The notes beneath the pieces are model-generated. The model saw only the letters and a list, made by a program, of their open reading frames with translations, did no database searches and had not been told where the DNA came from. Shown here in pieces: positions 9,631-18,627 of a stretch of DNA of 64,000 nt. Within the stretch, counting starts at the first letter, position 1; each line of letters opens with the position of its first letter. Made by a program: the position numbers and the translations under genes. This stretch comes from an uncultured Erythrobacter sp. (GTDB taxonomy: Bacteria; Pseudomonadota; Alphaproteobacteria; Sphingomonadales; Sphingomonadaceae), in NCBI GenBank assembly GCA_947498065.1, contig CANMIS010000003.1, positions 462,739-526,738 of the forward strand, in the 5' to 3' direction.

Positions 9631-10752
9631 TCAATACTCCTCCACCAGAACATCGGTGTAGAGCTCGCTTGCCTCCGGCTCGGGCGAAGTCTCTGCAAAA
9701 TCAGCGGCTTCGGCAACGACCTTGCGAATGCCTTTATCGACAGCCTTGAGGTCTTCCTCAGTCTTGCCGCCTTCAATCAGCGTCTTCTTCAAGCGTTCGA
9801 TCGGATCCTGCGTATCGCGCTGTTCCTGCACCTCTTCGCGGGTCCGGTATTTGGCCGGATCAGACATTGAGTGCCCGCGATAGCGATAGGTGTTGAGCTC
9901 CATCAGAACCGGGCCCTTGCCCTCGCGCACATGCTTGAAAGCAACCTCGGCTGCGGCGCGCACTTCGAGCACGTCCATGCCGTTCACTTCCATGCCTGGG
10001 ATGCGGAACGATGTGCCGCGCCGGTAAAAGCGTGTTTCAGCCGACGAACGGGCGGTTGACGTGCCCATCGCATATTGGTTGTCCTCAACCACGAAGACGA
10101 TTGGCAGGTTCCATAGGGACGCCATGTTAAAGGTCTCATAGACCTGGCCCTGGTTCGCTGCGCCATCGCCAAAGTATGCGAGGCACAATCCGCCATCTTC
10201 ATTGTATTTGTGCGCCAGCGCGAGCCCGCCGCCCAGCGCAACCTGCGCGCCGACGATGCCGTGCCCGCCGTAGAATTTGTGCTCGGTGCTGAACATGTGC
10301 ATCGAGCCGCCCTTCCCCTTGGAAATTCCGGCTTCGCGGCCCGTCAACTCGGCCATGATGACCTTGGGATCGATGCCGTAAGCCAGCATGTGGCCGTGAT
10401 CGCGGTATCCGGTGATCACGCTGTCCCGATCATTGTCGAGCGCGCTTTGCAGGCCAATCGCGACCGCTTCCTGACCGATGTAAAGGTGGCAGAAGCCGCC
10501 AATCAGGCCAAGGCCGTAAAGCTGGCCAGCCTTCTCCTCGAAGCGGCGGATCAGAAGCATTTGCTCATAGAATTTGAGCATTTGTTCTGGCGCCGCGTTG
10601 AAGCGCTTTTGCTCTTCAAATTCTGCCTGCAGCGAATGCAGGATGAAATCGGGATCATCGGATGGCGCTGCAACGGCGCTGGCGCTCGCGGCCTTCGCCT
10701 TGGTCTTACTCTGTTTTGCAGGAGCAGTGGTTTTTGAGGGCTGTTTAGCCAA
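9631..10752 (-). CDS. pdhA: Pyruvate dehydrogenase E1 alpha subunit
   Basis: Thiamine-diphosphate-binding half of the E1 heterotetramer. The ThDP motif is clear: GDGAANQGQVYETFNMASLWNLP, read as GDG followed after about 27 residues by the closing Asn (EDNQYAMG). The substrate-channel block GHGIVGAQ and the phosphorylation-loop-like RYRGHSMSDPAKYR are also present. An Ala/Lys/Ser-rich N-terminal tail of about 40 residues precedes the fold, as often in alphaproteobacteria. I use a TTG start at 10752 because AAAGGA lies eight bases before it; a GTG at 10782 is in frame and would add ten residues. Paired with pdhB four bases downstream. Confidence 0.95.
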   Translation of the reverse strand: MAKQPSKTTAPAKQSKTKAKAASASAVAAPSDDPDFILHSLQAEFEEQKRFNAAPEQMLKFYEQMLLIRRFEEKAGQLYGLGLIGGFCHLYIGQEAVAIGLQSALDNDRDSVITGYRDHGHMLAYGIDPKVIMAELTGREAGISKGKGGSMHMFSTEHKFYGGHGIVGAQVALGGGLALAHKYNEDGGLCLAYFGDGAANQGQVYETFNMASLWNLPIVFVVEDNQYAMGTSTARSSAETRFYRRGTSFRIPGMEVNGMDVLEVRAAAEVAFKHVREGKGPVLMELNTYRYRGHSMSDPAKYRTREEVQEQRDTQDPIERLKKTLIEGGKTEEDLKAVDKGIRKVVAEAADFAETSPEPEASELYTDVLVEEY

Positions 10753-10815
10753 TGCGGTTTTCCTTTGATTGGCCGCGCGCACAGCGCCGCCATTGGGGAG
10801 AAGATTGCTAGCGCG

Positions 10816-10844
10816 CTATAATCGTGTTTTCGGGCAAGACGCAA
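10816..10844 (-). promoter_or_regulatory. Candidate sigma-70 promoter for pdhAB
   Basis: On the minus strand TTGCGT (10844-10839) and TTATAG (10821-10816) are separated by exactly 17 bases, about 65 bases upstream of the pdhA start. Single candidate by eye in the 183-base ftsB-pdhA gap; no transcript evidence. Confidence 0.4.
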
Positions 10845-10965
10845 CGTAAAGCAGACCATTTCTTGGCCAAATTTGTCTCAGCATACGTATGTGAAAGGGG
10901 GGCACTGGTTCACCAGATTGGCGTGCGGCATTATGGAGGGCACGCAAATGTGCGCGCTCAGCCCA

Positions 10966-11283
10966 TCACTCGTCTTCGACGGTGATCACGACCTCATCCG
11001 GGTGGACAACATTCATATTACGGCGGAGCAATTCGCCAACCAGATCCGGATCGGTCGCGCCGGGATCAAGCAGGCTCACGCGATTGCGCAGCTCATCCCG
11101 CTCTGCCGATAGCATTGCGATTTGCGCCTGACGCTTGTCCAAAAGGTTCGCGTTTTCATTCCATGCGAGCAGGCCGGTTGGGCCAGCAATGGCGAGCGCA
11201 GTGAGCACAAGCAGCACGAGCAGAGCCAGGCCTTGCTTGGCCTGATCCGCTGGCAATTGCTGAAGTTTTCCCCGACGTCCCAT
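10966..11283 (-). CDS. ftsB: FtsB/DivIC-type septum formation initiator
   Basis: 105 residues from ATG 11283: short basic cytoplasmic tail, one membrane helix (about residues 17-38, LALLVLLVLTALAIAGPTGLL), a leucine-zipper-like coiled coil (LDKRQAQIAMLSAERDELRNRVSLL) and a C-terminal segment ending in a Glu/Asp tail. This layout matches DivIC/FtsB, the bitopic partner of FtsL and FtsQ in the divisome. An upstream in-frame start at 11343 would give an unlikely extra 20 residues. Placement just ahead of pdhA is the usual alphaproteobacterial arrangement. Confidence 0.88.
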   Translation of the reverse strand: MGRRGKLQQLPADQAKQGLALLVLLVLTALAIAGPTGLLAWNENANLLDKRQAQIAMLSAERDELRNRVSLLDPGATDPDLVGELLRRNMNVVHPDEVVITVEDE

Positions 11284-11544
11284 AAGTCTCACAGAATCAT
11301 AGTTAACTGCGCGGTTCAAGCACAAAACGACAGACACGGTCATAAATGTGACTTTAATTTACAACTAGCGCCCAATTGCCGCTTTTGCGGGTCCAAACAA
11401 GCGAGGTTTGGTCGGAAATGGAGCGCTGGGCCTGTCGCTCATCGGATCACGGCGTTATCGCAGGCGGTCTGCCAGGCGCGCCGTTTCGGAACATCGGCCT
11501 GTTTGCGTCGTTAATGGCCAAAACAGAGGGAAATCAATCCACTT

Positions 11545-12408
11545 ATGCTTACAACACTCACCAATCAGATCGAAAGCATGGCGCAAAGTTTTGTTGCCGC
11601 TTTGCCGGCACTGGCCATTGCCCTGATCATCATCGTCATCACGTCGATCGTTGCGAAATTCGCGGTCAAAATCACAGACAAAATTATCGGCACAACCGAT
11701 CTGCGCCCAAGCCTGCGCAATCTGATTGAGACGCTGGTGAAGCTCGGCGTGTGGATCGTTGGTTTGATGATCGCAGCGATTGTGATGATGCCCGGTCTTA
11801 CCCCGGCCAGCCTGATCGCAGGTCTTGGTATCGGCGCGGTGGCGATTGGTTTTGCGTTTCAGGATATCTTTGAGAACTTCCTTGCCGGTGTGCTGATCAT
11901 GGTGCGCGAGAAGATGCGCATAGGTGACATCATTAAATGCGAGGGGATTTACGGCAAGGTGGAGCATATCACCTTGCGTGAGACCCATATCCGCCAGATG
12001 TCTGGTGAACTGACGGTTTTGCCCAACTCGATCCTGTTCAAGAACCCGGTTGAGATCCTGACCGATGCGGAGCAGCGCCGCCACAGCGTCGTGATCGGCG
12101 TGTCATACGACACTGATCTGGACAAGGCCTCCGACGTTATTTCGAAAGCCGTGGACGCGATTGAAGACGTCGATTCTGAAAAAGGCGTCGATGTCTTCGC
12201 GCAGGAGTTCAATTCCAGCAGCGTCGATTTCCTCGTGCGCTGGTGGTCTGGATCTAAGCCGCGCGATGGGCGTGAGAGCAAGGACCAGGTCGTGCGCGCG
12301 ATCAAACGCGGACTGGACGATGCCGGTATCGAGATCCCGTTCCCATACATCACGCACACTTTCAAAGAACGCGTGCCGATGGGCAAGGATGTGGGCGAAG
12401 AGGCTTGA
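11545..12408 (+). CDS. Small-conductance mechanosensitive channel (MscS family)
   Basis: 287 residues, the length of E. coli MscS. Three membrane helices: about 18-42, 62-85 and the pore-lining TM3 around 90-118 (GIGAVAIGFAFQDIFENFLAG), followed by the beta domain (RIGDIIKCEGIYGKVEHITL, then TVLPNSILFKNPVEIL) and the mixed C-terminal vestibule domain. It should open under membrane tension and release solutes on hypo-osmotic shock. ATG 11545 is preceded by AGAGGGAA. Monocistronic; divergent from ftsB. No terminator was identified in the short gap before the dehalogenase gene. Confidence 0.93.
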   Translation: MLTTLTNQIESMAQSFVAALPALAIALIIIVITSIVAKFAVKITDKIIGTTDLRPSLRNLIETLVKLGVWIVGLMIAAIVMMPGLTPASLIAGLGIGAVAIGFAFQDIFENFLAGVLIMVREKMRIGDIIKCEGIYGKVEHITLRETHIRQMSGELTVLPNSILFKNPVEILTDAEQRRHSVVIGVSYDTDLDKASDVISKAVDAIEDVDSEKGVDVFAQEFNSSSVDFLVRWWSGSKPRDGRESKDQVVRAIKRGLDDAGIEIPFPYITHTFKERVPMGKDVGEEA

Positions 12409-12515
12409 TCGGCGGCTCCTCCATCTAGGCGGACTGGGCGTCGCGCAATAACTCAGATTGTGGCTGTTGATCGCGGCGCTCTATGATACCCAGCGGGGAT
12501 AGAGGAGACCCGTTG

Positions 12516-13430
12516 ATGCAAATTCTGTCCTACGATCCCGCCCGTTTTGCTGACCTGCCCGATTATCCGTTTGCGGAGAATTGGTGCGACATTGATCTGG
12601 GCGATGGCCATTCCGGACGGATGCATTACCTCGACGAGGGGGCGAAGGACGCCCCGCCCGTCTTACTGTTTCATGGCGAGCCGAGCTGGAGTTATCTCTA
12701 CCGCAAGATGATCCCGGTTCTGGTGGATGCAGGGTTTCGCTGTCTCGCGCCGGACCTGATCGGGTTCGGCAAAAGCGATAAGCCGGATGACATCGGCTTT
12801 TACACGTATCAGCGGCACATGGATTGGCTTGGCCAATGGCGTGCCGCAGTCGTGCCTCAAACCGCCGCTCTGTTTTGCCAGGATTGGGGTGGTTTGCTGG
12901 GCCTGCGCATGGTTGGCGAGGCGCCGGACAGTTTCTCCTGCGTTGTGGCCAGCAACACCTTCCTGCCCACCGGAGGCACCCCCTCGCCCGCGTTTCTGGC
13001 GTGGCGCAAATTTGCCAAGGCCTCACCCGATTTCCAGATTGGCGATCTGCTCCAACGCGCCACGGCGACGGAGCGAACCGCTGCAGAAGTCGCAGCCTAT
13101 GATGCGCCCTTCCCCGATGAACCAAGCAAAGCGGGCGCGCGGGCGTTCCCTCAACTGGTCCCGGTCGAAGATGGCATGGCTGGTATCGCGGAAAACACCG
13201 CAGCTTGGGAGGGCTTAAGCGCTTTCGATAAGCCGTTCCTCACCCTGTTTGGCGAAGATGATCCGGTGACAGGCGGGCTTGGCGAGGCGCTTTCCGCGCG
13301 GATTGCCGGGGCCAAGGGACAGCCGCATGCGATGCTCTCCACCTGTGGGCACTTCTGTCAGGAAGACCGGCCGATTGAGCTTGCACAAGGCGTGATCGAC
13401 ACCGCGAAAAAGGCGGGTTTTCTGATCTGA
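12516..13430 (+). CDS. Haloalkane dehalogenase, HLD-I type
   Basis: 304-residue alpha/beta-hydrolase that hydrolyses carbon-halogen bonds of haloalkanes. The oxyanion and substrate motif HGEPSW (53-58) is followed by the nucleophile elbow CQDWGG with Asp123 and halide-binding Trp124; a second cap-domain Trp (LAWRKF, Trp163) aligns with the second halide-binding Trp of DhlA; the acid is Asp249 (GEDDP) and the base His279 (GHFCQED). Acid position after strand beta-7 and the paired Trp place it in subfamily HLD-I. ATG 12516 follows GAGGAG eight bases upstream; an in-frame ATG at 12483 has no site. Natural substrate unknown; marine organohalides would fit. Single gene, five bases before the tRNA 3' end on the opposite strand. 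Confidence 0.9.
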   Translation: MQILSYDPARFADLPDYPFAENWCDIDLGDGHSGRMHYLDEGAKDAPPVLLFHGEPSWSYLYRKMIPVLVDAGFRCLAPDLIGFGKSDKPDDIGFYTYQRHMDWLGQWRAAVVPQTAALFCQDWGGLLGLRMVGEAPDSFSCVVASNTFLPTGGTPSPAFLAWRKFAKASPDFQIGDLLQRATATERTAAEVAAYDAPFPDEPSKAGARAFPQLVPVEDGMAGIAENTAAWEGLSAFDKPFLTLFGEDDPVTGGLGEALSARIAGAKGQPHAMLSTCGHFCQEDRPIELAQGVIDTAKKAGFLI

Positions 13431-13435
13431 GATGG

Positions 13436-13512
13436 TGGTGACCCCGGCGTGATTCGAACACGCGGCCCCCAGATTAGGAATCTGGTGCTCTATCCGGCTG
13501 AGCTACGGGGCC
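13436..13512 (-). tRNA. tRNA-Arg (anticodon CCU)
   Basis: 77 bases on the minus strand folding as a complete cloverleaf: acceptor GGCCCCG with CGGGGTC (one G-U), D-arm GCTC…GAGC, anticodon stem CCAGA/TCTGG with loop TTCCTAA (anticodon CCT), T-arm GCGTG-TTCGAAT-CACGC, discriminator A and an encoded CCA. It reads AGG codons. It lies tail to tail with the dehalogenase gene. Confidence 0.96.
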
Positions 13513-13628
13513 CCGCGAAGCCCAATAACAGGGTTTACTATTCGCGCAATATCGGCGCGCAGCGCCGCAAGGCCCTTGTGGCCGCCCGCAGCGACGCGAT
13601 CTTTGATCGCATGAGCGAGGAAATCGGT

Positions 13629-13646
13629 CGCCCGGATGGGCGGGCG
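13629..13646. terminator. GC-rich hairpin at the 3' end of the DUF1178 operon
   Basis: CGCCCG at 13629-13634 pairs with CGGGCG at 13641-13646 around a six-base loop, 14 bases past the DUF1178 stop on the minus strand. No T-run follows, so termination is only possible. Between here and the tRNA (13513-13628) I see no gene. Confidence 0.35.
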
Positions 13647-13659
13647 CAAACAAAATCGA

Positions 13660-14262
13660 TCAATTCAGCTTTTCTGGCGGCGCAACTGGGAATGGCAGCG
13701 GCGCAATCGGCACGCCTTCTTCGGCCAGAGCCTTGGCTTCATCAAGGCTCGCCTGCCCGTGGATCGGGGCTTCATCACGCTCGCCGTAATGCATTTCGCG
13801 GCTTTGCTCGGCGAACTTATTGCCGACCCACGTGCTGTCTTTGAGCGCCTTTTCTTGAGCCTTTGCGAGGCTAGCGATCGCCGATTTCATTTCTGCGGTC
13901 ATCGGAGTGTTGGACAGCTGCCCGGCCCTCGCAGGAACCGCCGGAGTGTCAGGCGTCTTGATCAAATCGGAAGACAATTTGGCGGTGTCACCTGCGGCCG
14001 AAGCTTCTGATTTCTTGGTTTCAGCGGCTTGTGAGGCGGCCTCAACCGCTTCCTTCACTGCTTCGGCCTTTTTAGCATCGCTGCGTGCGCTGTTGCCCTT
14101 TACCGGAACAGCCGGCGCCATGGGCGCTTTAGCGACATGCGTGGTTCCGCATTCCGGACAGGCGACATAGCCCGCTTCGCTCTGGTCGAGAAAGTCGCTG
14201 GACGAACGGAACCAGCCTTCAAAACGGTGGCCGCTTTCACAATGGAGGTCGAAGACGATCAT
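13660..14262 (-). CDS. DUF1178 family protein
   Basis: 200 residues. The N-terminus MIVFDLHCESGHRFEGWF, with a second cysteine pair at CPECGT (about residues 35-38), is the DUF1178 signature and looks like a small zinc ribbon. A low-complexity Ala/Lys/Glu-rich linker (about 58-110) follows, and then a helical C-terminal domain with WVGNKFAEQSREMHYGE, also characteristic. Function is unknown. Last gene of a minus-strand group grxC-nitrilase-DUF1178 with gaps under 10 bases, an arrangement common in alphaproteobacteria that suggests a link with glutathione or thiol metabolism (inference). Confidence 0.85.
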   Translation of the reverse strand: MIVFDLHCESGHRFEGWFRSSSDFLDQSEAGYVACPECGTTHVAKAPMAPAVPVKGNSARSDAKKAEAVKEAVEAASQAAETKKSEASAAGDTAKLSSDLIKTPDTPAVPARAGQLSNTPMTAEMKSAIASLAKAQEKALKDSTWVGNKFAEQSREMHYGERDEAPIHGQASLDEAKALAEEGVPIAPLPFPVAPPEKLN

Positions 14263-14270
14263 AGAGCGCC

Positions 14271-15089
14271 CTATTTGGGGATTTCCCGCTTATTAGCAAG
14301 GCTGGGCAGCTGGCCGCGCACCTCTTTAATCCGCTCCAGATCAATGTCGCAAAAGCCCAGACCCGGCCCCTCGCCGCCCATATCGAGCAGAACTTCGCCC
14401 CATGGATCGATCACCAGGCTGTGCCCATAGGTCTCGCGGCCGTCCTCGTGCTTACCCACCTGCGCAGCCGCGATGACGAAAGCCTGCGCTTCAATCGCGC
14501 GGGCACGCAGCAGAACATGCCAGTGCGCTTTACCGGTGGGCACGGTGAAGGCAGCGGGAACTGCGATGGCGTCGCATTGGCGCTGACCCAGAGCCTCGAA
14601 CAATGCGGGAAAGCGCATATCATAACAGATGGTGAGACCGAGCTTGCCCAGCGGGGTGCCTGGAACGGTGACGACCTCTTTGCCCGGCTCATAGGCTGAG
14701 CTTTCGCGCCAAGTCTCGCCATTCGCGAGCTCGACATCGAACATATGGATCTTGTCGTAAGTTACGCTGGGTGCGCCGCTGGCGGGGACATAAAACGCGC
14801 GATTGGCGAATTTGCTGCCCTCGCCCGACACAGGGATCGATCCAATAGCGAGGTCAATTTGCAGAAGCTGTGCAAGCTCACTTAGCCGCTGAGCCATCTC
14901 ATCCGGTCCCGGCCCGGCAATCCACGGGCTGGCACGCTCCCGATTGCGATCAAGCAAACCCGCCATTTCGGGCGCGAACAACATAACAGCGCCCTCTGCG
15001 ACTGCATCATGTGCCGCTTTTTCAATGGTCGAGAGATTGGCCTCCGGGTCTATGCCCGAGGTCATCTGCAAGACAGCAATTTTGGGCAT
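14271..15089 (-). CDS. Carbon-nitrogen hydrolase, Nit1/Nit2-like (probable deaminated-glutathione amidase)
   Basis: 272-residue nitrilase-superfamily amidase with the complete catalytic set: Glu41 (FAPEMAG), Lys113 (TYDKIHMFDV) and Cys155 (LTICYDMRFP). The KIHMFDV and CYDMRFPALFE blocks are those of the Nit branch, whose members hydrolyse deaminated glutathione back to usable products (metabolite repair). Substrate assignment is by family and is supported only by the neighbouring glutaredoxin gene. ATG start 15089; nine bases from grxC and eight from the DUF1178 gene, so probably co-transcribed. Confidence 0.85.
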   Translation of the reverse strand: MPKIAVLQMTSGIDPEANLSTIEKAAHDAVAEGAVMLFAPEMAGLLDRNRERASPWIAGPGPDEMAQRLSELAQLLQIDLAIGSIPVSGEGSKFANRAFYVPASGAPSVTYDKIHMFDVELANGETWRESSAYEPGKEVVTVPGTPLGKLGLTICYDMRFPALFEALGQRQCDAIAVPAAFTVPTGKAHWHVLLRARAIEAQAFVIAAAQVGKHEDGRETYGHSLVIDPWGEVLLDMGGEGPGLGFCDIDLERIKEVRGQLPSLANKREIPK

Positions 15090-15098
15090 CAGCTGCGC

Positions 15099-15362
15099 TT
15101 ACCCTGCGAGCAGCGCGTCTAACTGGCCCGAGCGTTCGAGCGCTGCCAAATCGTCAGAGCCGCCCACATGCAGATCGCCGATGAAGATTTGCGGCACCGT
15201 GCGGGCGTTCGGCGCGCGTTCCAGCATCTCAGCCTTCTTTGGGCCGCCCATGGTGATATCAAACTCGTTGAATTCCGCGCCCTTGCCCTTCAGCAAATTC
15301 TTGGCGCGAACGCAGAATGGGCAGGTGAATTTGGAGTAGATATCGATATTTGGCTGGGTCAT
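15099..15362 (-). CDS. grxC: Glutaredoxin 3
   Basis: 87-residue thioredoxin-fold protein with the dithiol active site CPFC (Cys14, Cys17), the cis-Pro region RTVPQIFIG and the glutathione-binding GGSDDL. This is the standard bacterial GrxC length and layout; it uses glutathione to reduce protein disulfides and mixed disulfides in the cytoplasm. First gene of the grxC-nitrilase-DUF1178 group, divergent from hsp20, with which it shares the 208-base upstream region. Confidence 0.95.
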   Translation of the reverse strand: MTQPNIDIYSKFTCPFCVRAKNLLKGKGAEFNEFDITMGGPKKAEMLERAPNARTVPQIFIGDLHVGGSDDLAALERSGQLDALLAG

Positions 15363-15426
15363 TAAAAACTCTTCTTTTCCTATTTAAGCGACTGAAAGTG
15401 CGTCTGTTTTATCCGGCGCACTGCCT

Positions 15427-15455
15427 CTTGAAAGGCACTGTATGGCACCCTAGAT
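15427..15455 (+). promoter_or_regulatory. RpoH (sigma-32)-like promoter of hsp20
   Basis: CTTG at 15427-15430, an 18-base spacer and CCTAGAT at 15449-15455 match the alphaproteobacterial RpoH pattern CTTG-N17/18-CYTATNT with one mismatch. The predicted start near 15460 places the transcript 5' end at the first hairpin of the leader and about 110 bases ahead of the hsp20 ATG. Confidence 0.55.
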
Positions 15456-15457
15456 AT

Positions 15458-15570
15458 GTGCTGTCAGCACGATCCGCCAGTCTTGGGGATTATTGCTGGC
15501 GCAATTGGGTGCTGCATTCGGCAGGCCCGCTTTGAAAATACAGATTGCTCAAACACGAGGATTTGAAATT
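15458..15570 (+). promoter_or_regulatory. ROSE-type RNA thermometer in the hsp20 leader
   Basis: Four consecutive stem-loops fill the leader: GTGCT/AGCAC (15458-15470), CGCCAG/CTGGCG (15475-15501), GGG-CTGC/GCAG-CCC (15507-15528) and the decisive last hairpin, CAGATTGCTC (15541-15550) pairing with GAGGATTTG (15557-15565) across a six-base loop. The last sequesters the GAGGA ribosome binding site, with ATT and CTC paired and one unpaired G (15547) between them, as in the UYGCU anti-Shine-Dalgarno of ROSE elements. At heat shock the weak G-U and A-U pairs should melt and expose the site five to nine bases before the ATG. Identification is by eye. Confidence 0.72.
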
Positions 15571-16047
15571 ATGTCACGTCTAGATTTTACCCCTTATCGC
15601 CGGACCACCGTTGGTTTTGACCACTTGTTCGACCTGCTCGAAAGTCAGGCTCGCAGCAATTCCAGCGATAACTACCCCCCGTTTAACATCGCCCGCAGCA
15701 GCGAAGACAATTACCGCATCACGCTGGCGATTGCAGGCTTCCGCCCGGAAGACATTGAGATCACGGCTCAGCAAAACCTGCTGACCGTCCAGGGCAAAAA
15801 GCGCGAAGAAACGCAGGAAGCGACCGAGATGCTGCATGTTGGCATCGCCAATCGCGGATTTGAACGCCGCTTTGAGCTAGCCGATCATGTCCGTGTAGAG
15901 CGCGCTGATCTGGCCGATGGCCTGCTGGTGATCGATCTGGTGCGCGAAGTGCCAGAGGCGATGAAGCCGAAGAAGATTGCAGTGAACGGCGCGGCCACTC
16001 TGACCGCGGTTCCTGACACATCAGAAGATGACGCGAACGCGGCCTGA
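15571..16047 (+). CDS. Small heat shock protein, Hsp20/IbpA family
   Basis: 158-residue alpha-crystallin-type chaperone that binds unfolding proteins without ATP. The crystallin domain spans about residues 35-130 (NYRITLAIAGFRPEDIEIT, then LLTVQGKKR and the GIANRGFERRFELADHV block), and the IbpA-like N-terminus carries TVGFDHLFDLLE. An open frame extends upstream to 15493, but ATG 15571 follows GAGGA and the extended sequence is the structured leader. Regulation appears double: a RpoH-like promoter for transcription and a ROSE hairpin for translation. The C-terminal IXI-like tail of many family members is not obvious. Single gene. Confidence 0.93.
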   Translation: MSRLDFTPYRRTTVGFDHLFDLLESQARSNSSDNYPPFNIARSSEDNYRITLAIAGFRPEDIEITAQQNLLTVQGKKREETQEATEMLHVGIANRGFERRFELADHVRVERADLADGLLVIDLVREVPEAMKPKKIAVNGAATLTAVPDTSEDDANAA

Positions 16048-16083
16048 GCCGCTCGCTTCACCAACTTACAAACTCTCTGAAAA

Positions 16084-16125
16084 AAATGTGGGGGCGGACC
16101 GTTAAGGTCCGCCCCCGCGACATTT
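16084..16125 (-). terminator. Strong intrinsic terminator on the minus strand
   Basis: An 11-base perfect GC-rich stem, GGGGGCGGACC at 16090-16100 and GGTCCGCCCCC at 16106-16116, encloses a 5-base loop. On the minus strand the hairpin is followed by ACATTTTTTT, so it is oriented to stop minus-strand transcripts coming from the pyrG side. It is not followed by a T-run on the plus strand, though it may also slow transcription from hsp20. Confidence 0.88.
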
Positions 16126-16280
16126 GCCGCCTCTAGCAAGGCTTACCGTCTGGGTCGCAGAAGACGGTGAGACTCGCGTCGAGCAGTGCACGGGCCGTCA
16201 AGGCGGTCCCGCTATTTGCATAAGGCGAGTTGCCCCCAACCACCTGTTGAAGCCGCTAGGCTCCTTACCGCGTCGGTAAG
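16087..16280 (-). ncRNA. Candidate structured RNA downstream of pyrG
   Basis: No open frame of note lies between hsp20 and pyrG (16048-16422). On the minus strand, in order, there are: CTTACC/GGTAAG (16280-16264); a closing helix of three blocks (16252-16261 with 16129-16142); GGUG-GUUG/CAAC-CGCC (16244-16224); CGGG-CCG pairs (16211-16191); CTCG/CGAG (16183-16173); ACCGTCT/AGACGGT (16168-16145); then the terminator. One pair in the third helix is G-U on the minus strand but A-C on the plus, which favours minus-strand transcription. It could be a free-standing small RNA or a structured pyrG 3' untranslated region. No match to tmRNA, SRP RNA or RNase P motifs was seen. Confidence 0.45.
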
Positions 16281-16286
16281 GGTAAA

Positions 16287-16303
16287 CTTGCAATCGGTGC
16301 AAG
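16287..16303. repeat. Short perfect inverted repeat
   Basis: CTTGCA at 16287-16292 and TGCAAG at 16298-16303 flank a five-base spacer. It lies just upstream (minus strand) of the structured RNA candidate and could be an operator or a further hairpin. Confidence 0.5.
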
Positions 16304-16307
16304 GTCA

Positions 16308-16338
16308 TTTTTGTAGGGCTTTAAGAACACTACAAAAA
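16308..16338. repeat. Inverted repeat with A/T-rich ends near the pyrG 3' end
   Basis: TTTTTGTAG at 16308-16316 and CTACAAAAA at 16330-16338 are perfect inverted copies separated by 13 bases, 85 bases past the pyrG stop. The T-run lies inside the stem, so it does not look like a standard terminator on either strand; it may be a protein-binding palindrome upstream of the RNA candidate. Confidence 0.55.
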
Positions 16339-16422
16339 TAGGTTTCATTTCATGTACTGATGGCCGGTTTTGCGGCGGATCAGCCGCGAGTCGCATTGCA
16401 AACACATGGCCTCACAATGGCT

Positions 16423-18057
<1,635 letters not shown>

Positions 18058-18161
18058 GGGAGTTGGGGATTAAGCCTCGAAGTGGATTCGTGGCAAGCGA
18101 ATTGCGCACTGAAAAGTGCGGCCATCCACAGCCATCACAAAATGTTACGAAATTGTCGCGC

Positions 18162-18536
18162 TTATTCAGCGGCGAGCGGATCTTCTTCGCCGGTCGGCTC
18201 TACTGGAGCAGGTGCCGCGCCAGCTGCGCCGCCGGTGCTGAGCGGATCAGCGGCGGGAACATCGCGGTCAATCGTCGTGCTGATGTCGGTGCCGCCGGTT
18301 GCATCCACAGCCACCGCGGCGAGCGCGATAGACAGCGCAACGAATGTCACAGCCAGCCATTTGGTCGCTCGGGTCAAAAAGTCTGCCGCACCGCGTGCAC
18401 CCAGTGCGCCACCGGGGTTTCCGCCGCCGCCAATGCCCAGGCCGCCGCCCTCTGAACGCTGCATGAGGACCACGCCAACCAGCGCAGCGGCGACAATCGC
18501 CTGAACAACAGTGAGAAACAGAAAAATCGACGACAT
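18162..18536 (-). CDS. secG: Protein translocase subunit SecG
   Basis: 124 residues with two membrane helices, about residues 3-23 and 52-72, joined by the family hallmark QRSEGGGLGIGGGG. SecG associates with SecYE and assists SecA-driven export. The C-terminal 50 residues form an Ala/Pro/Glu-rich tail typical of alphaproteobacterial SecG. ATG 18536. It lies between tpiA and pyrG, the usual order in sphingomonads. Confidence 0.93.
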   Translation of the reverse strand: MSSIFLFLTVVQAIVAAALVGVVLMQRSEGGGLGIGGGGNPGGALGARGAADFLTRATKWLAVTFVALSIALAAVAVDATGGTDISTTIDRDVPAADPLSTGGAAGAAPAPVEPTGEEDPLAAE

Positions 18537-18627
18537 GAGCTAAACAAAACCTATCTGAATGAAACCGCCATTTAGGTGCGCAGCGGCGCGCGCACAAGCC
18601 TGATTACCCGGTGAGGGGTATTGGGAT

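Noticed and set aside
16120..16300. Possible 6S RNA, tmRNA or SRP RNA gene downstream of pyrG
   Set aside because: No T-loop-like TTCGA block or tag-peptide codons for tmRNA, no conserved SRP tetraloop region, and the fold is a series of short hairpins instead of the single long 6S hairpin. Kept only as an unassigned structured RNA candidate.
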